Shown here piece by piece: positions 52,201 to 61,200 of a stretch of DNA of 64,000 bases. This DNA comes from Congeria kusceri (lineage: Eukaryota; Mollusca; Bivalvia; Myida; Dreissenidae), in NCBI GenBank assembly GCA_027627225.1, contig CM051029.1, forward strand, positions 15,769,956-15,833,955, in the 5' to 3' direction. The position numbers were made by a program, and so were the translations under genes. Within the stretch, counting starts at the first letter, position 1. Each line of letters opens with the position of its first letter. The notes beneath the pieces are model-generated. The model searched no databases and was not told the origin of the DNA. It was given only the letters and a program-made list of their open reading frames with translations.

Positions 52201-55200
52201 TAAATGTTTTATCTGACAATAACAATGTTTCTTTGAACATTGACAGGGATGCTCTGTATTACAGATTGAGTTTGCAGTTTCTATTACAATGTACTGTGTT
52301 ATCAAGCAAATATGTTATGTATACGAATTTTTTTTTTGAAAGGTCTAACATGTTTTTCTTATCTGACAAACAGTCACAGTTCTTGTCAATTTGAGAATCA
52401 TTGTCTGCAATGATAATGCATGCAGACAAACACAGGAGCTGTGAATTTTGGTCGTTAGTCCGAGTTTAATCACATTATATTTAGCGATGTATTTTTACTT
52501 AATGAATTACTGATAATGATACAAATTTACCTGCTGTGTTATTGCATCATTTAGTTTGGATAATTGTGATATAGAGTCAAATTTTCTGGTGATAGCGGTT
52601 GGAAAATATCCTGATTATAAAATAGAAACTTGAAATGTTCCAGTTTTGTATATACTGAGAACAAAACCTTTTGTTGTTTATTCTGCGATATTTAACAGAT
52701 GAAAAGTAACCGGGATCATATGTGGAAAACAAAGTAATATTGCTTGACAACCATATATAATATGTAGTGTGATCTTGTCAGTTAATTGTTTGCTTTTAAA
52801 ATAATTGCTGTGTGCCATTGAATTACATGATTGTATTTTTGTTAATAATTATTTGCTGTAAAAAATGGTTCATGTAAAATGTGTTGTTGTTATTTATAAA
52901 ATGATCAGATCTTTATAAATAATAAACCTGTAGTGTTTATTCATAGGTGGATTTCCTTTACAAGTACAAGGATAGACTGCATTATAGGTTGGATAGTTTG
53001 GAACACAGTGTCTCTCTGTCATTTGTTGAATTAGCCAGTGATTTTTACAGATTTAAATCTTTGGCGAACGAAATGTATAGGTTGGCAACAACTGTTTGTT
53101 CATTAACCCATATAAAATACCCACACTGAGTACATTTCAACATAGTACAGTAAATATTGCTAAAAAACAACATCGTACTGTACATATGGCTAAAGTAGTT
53201 TAGTAAATATGGTTTAAGTACAACACTTAACAGGAAATATGGCTAAAGAAAAACATTGTAAAGTACAAATGGCTAAAGAACAACACAGTACAGGAAATAT
53301 GTCTAAAGAACAACAAACAACATGGTACCGAAAATACAGGTTAAAAACACTGTACAATTAATAAATCTAAAGAACAACACAGTACAGTACATTTGGTTTA
53401 AATTCAACAAAGTACAGTAAATATAGGTAAAGTACAGCACAGTACAGTAAATATAGGTAAAGTACAGCACAGTACAGTAAATATAGGTAAAGTACAGCAC
53501 AGTACAGTAAATATAGATAAAGAATATCACAGTACAGTTAATATGGCTAAAGTTCAACACAGTACAGTAAATGTGGCTAAAGAACAACACAGTACATTAA
53601 ATATGGCTACAGAACAACACAGTATAGTAAATATGTCTAAAGAACAACAAACAGCATAATATCGAAAATATGGCTTTAGAACAACACTGTACAGTTAATA
53701 TGGTTAAAAACCAACAAAGAACATATTACAGTAAATATGGCTAAAGAACAACACAGTACGGTAAATATGGCTAAAGAACAACAAAGAACATATTACTGTA
53801 AATATGGCAAAGGAACTACACAGTGTAGCAAAAATGGCTCAAGAACAACAAAGAAGATATTACACTAATATGGCTAAAGAACAACACAGTACAGTCATTA
53901 TAGGTAAAGAACAACACAGTACAGTACTTATGGCTAAAGACAACAAAGTACATGAAATATTAAAAGGACAACAAAGTACATGAAATATATTAAAAGGACA
54001 ACAAAGTACATGAAATATATTAAAAGGACAACAAAGAACATATTAGAACATATATAGGTATGGGTAATGAACAATATACTACAGTACTGTACAGTAGAGT
54101 AAATATGGCTGAAGAACATCAAAGAACATATTAGAACATATATAGCTACGGGTAATGAACAATATACTACAGTACTGTAGAGTAAATATGGCTCAAGAAC
54201 ATCAAAGAACATATGAGAACATATATAGCTACCGGTAATGAACAATATACTAGAGTACTATTCAGCAGAGTGAATATGGCTCAAGAACATCAAAGAACAT
54301 ATTAGTACATATATAGCTACTGGTAATGAACAGTATACTACAGTACTGTACAATAGAGTAAATATGGCTAAAGAACAGCATAGTAAAGGACATTTGGCTA
54401 AATTACATCACAGAAGAGTAAATATGGCTAAAGAACAGCATAGTAAAGGACATTTGGCTAAATTACATCACAGAAGAGTAAATATGGCTAAAGAACAGCA
54501 TAGTAAAGGACATTTGGCTAAATTACATCACAGAAGAGTAAATATGGCTAAAGAACAGCATAGTAAAGGACATTTGGCTAAATTACATCACAGAAGAGTA
54601 AATATGGCTAAAGAACAGCATAGTAAAGGACATTTGGCTAAATTACATCACAGAAGAGTAAATATGGCTAAAGAACAGCATAGTAAAGGACATTTGGCTA
54701 AATTACATCACAGAAGAGTAAATATGGCTAAAGAACAGCATAGTAAAGGACATTTGGCTAAATTACATCACATAAGAGTAAATATGGCTAAAGAACAGCA
54801 TAGTAAAGGACATTTGGCTAAATTACATCACAGAAGAGTAAATATGGCTAAAGAACAGCACTATTAGTTACACTGTTAGCAACTGATGGTGTATGGGATA
54901 TGTACCCTCAGTGGCTTCATACCAAACGAGAGCGCAGCTCGAATATATCTTACCGACGACGTTTCATTGGTTTCTTTTAATTTGATCTAGGTACGCACAT
55001 GTAGGTCCTTTAATAATAAATAATTATTGATAAAAGCAGCGTTTTTTAAATCTTATTTAATTTTTGTAATGGTCGTCCATGCTTCGAATTAGTAAAGATA
55101 TAAAAAATGTTACAATATTCGATTGTTATTTTATTCAAGAGTGTCCCCTTAACAAACTGGAACTGACTGTAATGTGTCTACCAAGAAACAGCCATTACCA

Positions 55201-58200
55201 GTAGACCTACGTCATTTAAGGTGCGTCATCTTTAGTAAACAAATGGAGTGTCAAGCAGTACAGTAATACTGCAGTACACATTGGAAATGGAGTGTCAAGC
55301 AGTACAGTAATACTGCAGTACACATTGGAAATGGAGTGTCAAGCAGTACAGTAATACTGCAGTACACATTGGAAATGGAGTGTCAAGCAGTACAGTAATA
55401 CTGCAGTACACATTGGAAATGGAGTGTCAAGCAGTACAGTAATACTGCAGTACACATTGGAAATGGAGTGTCAAGCAGTACAGTAATACTGCAGTACACA
55501 TTGGAAATGGAGTGTCAAGCAGTACAGTAATACTGCAGTACACATGGAGTGTCCAGCAGTACAGTAATACTGCAGTACACATTGGAAATGGAGTGTCAAG
55601 CAGTACAGTAATACTGCAGTACACATGGAGTGTCAAGCAGTACAGTAATACTGCAGTACACATTGGAAATGGAGTGTCAAGCAGTACAGTAATACTGCAG
55701 TACACATGGAGTGTCAAGCAGTACAGTAATACTGCAGTACACATTGGAAATGGAGTGTCAAGCAGTACAGTAATACTGCAGTACACATTGGAAATGGAGT
55801 GTCAAGCAGTACAGTAATACTGCAGTACACATTGGAAATGGAGTGTCAAGCAGTACAGTATACTGCAGTACACATTGGAAATGGAGTGTCAAGCAGTACA
55901 GTATACTGCAGTACAAATGGAGTGTCAAGCAGTACAGTAATACTGCAGTACACATTGGAAATGGAGTGTCAAGCAGTACAGTATACTGCAGAACAAATGG
56001 AGTGTCAAGCAGTACAGTAATACTGCAGTACACATTGGAAATGGAGTGTCAAGCAGTACAGTAATACTGCAGTACACATTGGAAATGGAGTGTCAAGCAG
56101 TACAGTAATACTGCAGTACACATTGGAAATGGAGTGTCAAGCAGTACAGTAATACTGCAGTACAAATGGAGTGTCAAGCAGTACAGTAATACTGCAGTAC
56201 ACATTGGAAATTGAAGACATTTTAACTAGACTAATCATAGAAAATCAATGAAATGAACTCGTGAACTGTGGATATTATATGCTGATGTGAACATGGATTT
56301 AGTAAATTGGATTTATTATAATATTACGAGAACAAAGCAGTATTTTGTTTTTGTCAGACACACTGTCGAGGTTGATAAACAGCAAAAACACCGAGATAAG
56401 ATTACTTAATTTTTATAGTTGGTGCACGTTAGACAGTTCTTTCACAGTATTAAGATACATTTGTTTGGAATCTGTATTTAAACATAAAAAATATGCCATG
56501 CAACGTCAAGTTGATATAAAATTACTAAACAAAACAACAGATTATCCAGCAGTTGCCATTTTGTTTTACTTTCTATGGAGTATTGAAAATTAGCCATGGT
56601 GTATGGTAAATACACCACGGTCATGTGACCGCTCTTAGCCAATCGGATCACGTCATTTATGTGGGAGGTGAGATATAGTTTATATATGGCTATCAAAAGA
56701 ACAGCGTAGTTAAGTAAATATGTATAAAGAACAACATTGTGCAGTACATGTGGCTTTAAGAACAGCTTATAACAGCAAATATGGCTAAAGACCAACACAG
56801 TACAGAAAATAACATTCATTCCATATATTCACAGAACTGTGCCAGCAATCCGGAGAGGTCTATCACAGACCGGGTGTCACAGATGAAGCTAAAGTTCCTC
56901 TCCCACTACCTTGAGACGGCGGGGACAGGACAGGGCGCAGTGGCAGAGCAGCGCTACAGGCAGGCCTCCAACCTGTACTATCGGGTCATGAAGAGGCTGC
57001 TGGACATAGTGAGTAGTCATGGCTGAACAATCATAGGCTGGACATAGTGAGTAGTCATGGCTGAACAATCATAGGCTGGACATAGTGAGTAGTTATGGCT
57101 GAACAATCATAGGCTGGACATAGTGAGTAGTTATGGCTGAGCAATCATAGGCTGGACATAGTGAGTAGTTATGGTTGAACAATCATAGGCTGGACATAGT
57201 GAGTAGTTATGGCTGAACAATCATAGGCTGGACATATTGAGTAGTTATGGCTAAACAATCATAGGCTGGACATAGTGAGTAGTTATGGCTGAACAATCAT
57301 AGGGTGGACATAGTGAGTAGTCATGGCTGAACAATCATGGGCTGGACATAGTGGGTAGTTATGGCTGAACAATCATAGGCTGGACATAGTGAGTAGTTAT
57401 GGCTGAACAATCATAGGCTGGACATAGTGAATAGTTATGGCTGAACAATAATAGGCTGGACATATTGAGTAGTCATGGCTAAACAATCATAGGCTGGACA
57501 TAGTGAGTAGTTATGGCTGAACAATCATAGGGTGGACATAGTGAGTAGTCATGGCTGAACAATCATGGGCTGGACATAGTGGGTAGTTATGGCTGAGCAA
57601 TCATAGGCTGGACATAGTGAGTAGTTATGGCTGAACAATCATAGGCTGGAGATAGTGAGTAGTTATGGCTGAACAATCATAGGCTGGACATAGTGAGTAG
57701 TTATGGCTGAACAATCATAGGCTGGACATAGTGAGTAGCCATGGCTGAACAATCATAGGGTGGACATAGTGAGTAGTTATGGCTGAACAATCATAGGGTG
57801 GTATTCACAGAGCTCCTTATTAAAAAACTTCAGTAAAATTCTTTATATCTTAAAATTCCATAAGGCTGTGATTGGTTTATTTCAAGTTTATTTTATATTG
57901 AATTGTTTTAATCCGGTAAAGAATCACTGAGTGTTTCCTTTTTACCATATTTGAAATATAAAATATTGATTTTCAAATAATAAAGTTTGTTTGGACTGTT
58001 CACTTAAATATGCCTTACTTTAAGTTTGTCGTTAAGAGCTTTGTGGATATATGGCCCCTTGGCTGGTATTCATAAAGCTCCTAAGAGGAATCTTAACTTA
58101 AGTTGTACTTAAGAGCTTTGTGGATATATGGCCCCTTGGCTGGTATTCACAAGCTCCTAAGAGGAATCTTAACTTAAGTTGTACTTAAGAGCTTTGTGGA

Positions 58201-61200
58201 TATATGGCCCCTTGGCTGGTATTCACAAGCTCCTAAGAGGAATCTTAACTTAAGTTGTACTTAAGAGCTTTGTGGATATATGGCCCCTTGGCTGGTATTC
58301 ACAAGCTCCTAAGAGGAATCTTAACTTAAGTTGTACTTAAGAGCTTTGTGGATATATGGCCCCTTGGCTGGTATTCACAAGCTCCTAAGAGGAATCTTAA
58401 CTTAAGTTGTACTTAAGAGCTTTGTGGATATATGGCCCCTTGGCTGGTATTCGTAAAGCTCCTAAGAGGAATCTTAACTTAAGTGGTACTTAAGAGCTTT
58501 GTGGATATATGGCCCCTTGGCTGGTATTCACAAGCTCCTAAGAGGAATCTTAACTTAAGTTGTACTTAAGAGCTTTGTGGATATATGGCCCCTTGGCTGG
58601 TATTCACAAGCTCCTAAGAGGAATCTTAACTTAAGTTGTACTTAAGAGCTTTGTGGATATATGGCCCCTTGGCTGGTATTCACAAAGCTCCTAAGAGGAA
58701 TCTTAACTTAAGTTGTACTTAAGAGCTTTATGGATATATGTCCCCTTGGCTGGTATTCGTAAAGCTCCTAAGAGGAATCTTAACTTAAGTTGTACTTAAG
58801 TGAAAATTTCAGATAAAATTTTATATGTGAAATCCAATGATTTATGTATAAAGGAGGCTGAAATACTAAACATATAAGCAATATTTACAAGTTTGCAACA
58901 TTTTAATGTTAAAAGACCTATACATGAAACAGCCAGAGACTGAAGGAATTTTATGAATTTAAGGAAGTTTTCACAAAGGAGCTTCGTGAATACGGGCCCT
59001 GGTAATTACATTGTGTTAATAAATGTTAAGAACTTTGCATAAAACACCATTAGTGTGATAAAATTAATCAATCTGAAGTTGTCAAATGGAAAACAAGTGC
59101 CTCAAAATGATGTAAGGCAGATAATTTGCTCAAAGTCGTAAATGTGTAAGTTGCTGTTTGCTTGCATAAAAAACAGGATTGTGTATCAGTTGAAAACGCC
59201 ATTAGGCAAACTTGGAATGGGTCGAAAAATTTAACGTATTAAAATTTCTTGACTGACAATTTGATGAATTTGGGATTTTTTGAGTCACCGTTACCTGGAA
59301 AATTAGTTTGAAGGTTCATTGAGAGAATGGACAGCTAAATACACAGATTTTTTAGAAGTTTGTTAATTAATTATTAGTCACACACTGACCTAACAATAAA
59401 TTTGAAACTTAACTGGTAAAAAATTAACTTCAAACATCAATGCAAACACTATGTCATATAAACTTAAAACACTAATGCAAACACTATGTCATATTAACTT
59501 AAAACACTTATGTAAACACTATGTCACATCAACTTAAAACACTAATACAAACACTATGTCACATCAACTTGAAAACACTTATGTAAACACTATGTCACAT
59601 CAACTTAAAACACTAATACAAACACTATGGGACATCAACTTAAAACACTAATGCAAACATTATGTCACATCAACTGAAAACACCAATGCAAACACAATGG
59701 GACATCAACTTAAAACACTAATGCAAACACTATGTCACATCAACTTAAAACACTAATGCAAACACTATGTCACATCAACTGAAAACACTAATGCAAATAC
59801 TATGTCACATCAACTTGAAAACCCTTATGCAAACACTATGTCACATCAACTTAAAACACTAATGCAAACACTATGGCACATCAACTTAAAACACTAATGC
59901 AAACACTATGTCACATCAACTGAAAACACCAATTAAAACACTATGTCACATCAACTTAAAACACTAATGCAAACACTATGTCACATCAATTTAAAACACT
60001 AATGCAAACACTATGTCACATCAACTGAAAACACTAATGCAAATACTATGGCACTTCAACTTGAAAACACTAATGCAAACACTATGGCACATCAGCTTAA
60101 AACATTAATGCAGACACTATGCCACATCAACTTCAAACACTAATGCAAATACTATGTCACATCAACTTGAAAGCACTAATGCGACCACTATGCCACATCA
60201 ACTTCAAACAGTAATGCTAATACTATGTCACATCAACTTGAAAGCACTAATGCAAACACTGTGTCACATCAACTTAAAACACTAATGCAAACACTATGAC
60301 GCATCAATTAAAACACTAATGCAAACACTATGTTATCACGTACTTGTATGCTAGTATACATTACTAATTAACTGTGTATATATACAAAATAGGCCTACCA
60401 CTCTGGGTACACAGGCGATTCTAAAAATAAATCGCCTCGATATATCATGCGACATTTTGGACTACTTTCAATCACATGATCATCAAAAATGGCTGCGCCC
60501 ATAAGCTACAGTATTGAACATTCGGTCAACACAATGCACACGAAAATGTTGAAAATTATTGGGAATTATTATAAATAAAGTGGTCGGAGTTAATAATTAC
60601 TCAAATAACAGTACGGTAAATAATATGAGATGCCATTCAGCTGTGGAATAATGATATATTCAGCTCAATTTGAAGCCAACTGGAGTTTGGAAATATGCTG
60701 AGTTATCTTCAGCATCATTTCTGTGGAACGCTGAAACATACGTACTAGTGTTTCATAGTTATGGTGCTTTTGGCATAATTCACTCAACACCTTGATCGTA
60801 ATGTAACTTGTCCACAGGTAAAGATGTTTCCAGTTTATGCAGAATGTGTAACTGTTATTTTGCTTTCTTTTTCTTAATAAATGTAGTATACACTACCAAA
60901 TTTTGCTTTTGTCTAATATACTGATTGATGAATCTGTAATATTAAAGTTGTATCAATACTTATTTATCAACTGTGCTGCACATTTAAAATGTAAAGTAAA
61001 CCTGCCATTTCGGCACGAAATTGTGTGTTGAAAATTAGCTCATATGCTGGTATAATATGACTTAAATTTTTGGATTTGTTTAATGACATTAACAACATGC
61101 TCCTGATAATATGAATCAAATGTATTATAAGAAATCCACTCACTTTGATACTATTATGGACACCCAGTCTTGGATAGGGATTTCAATTGATGCCAAATCC

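Larger units (their letters stand above)
49195..52310 (+). repeat. Arm of inverted duplication (matches 8180-11150)
   Basis: Reverse-oriented partner of the 8.2-11.2 kb block, about 38-41 kb away. First introns of the two genes are not alike: this side has the donor-derived array, the other a MITE and a 47-bp satellite. Confidence 0.88.

Noticed and set aside
54364..54867. 167-codon repetitive basic protein
   Set aside because: The 60-bp higher-order repeat translated; it continues a non-coding diverged array and other frames are equally open.
55427..56064. Several cysteine/serine-rich open frames
   Set aside because: 44-bp minisatellite read in different frames.
56345..56593. 82-codon frame after an acceptor-like TTTTTGTCAG
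   Set aside because: No similarity to RB1, and exons 38906-39044 and 56835-57008 already join in phase and in protein alignment.
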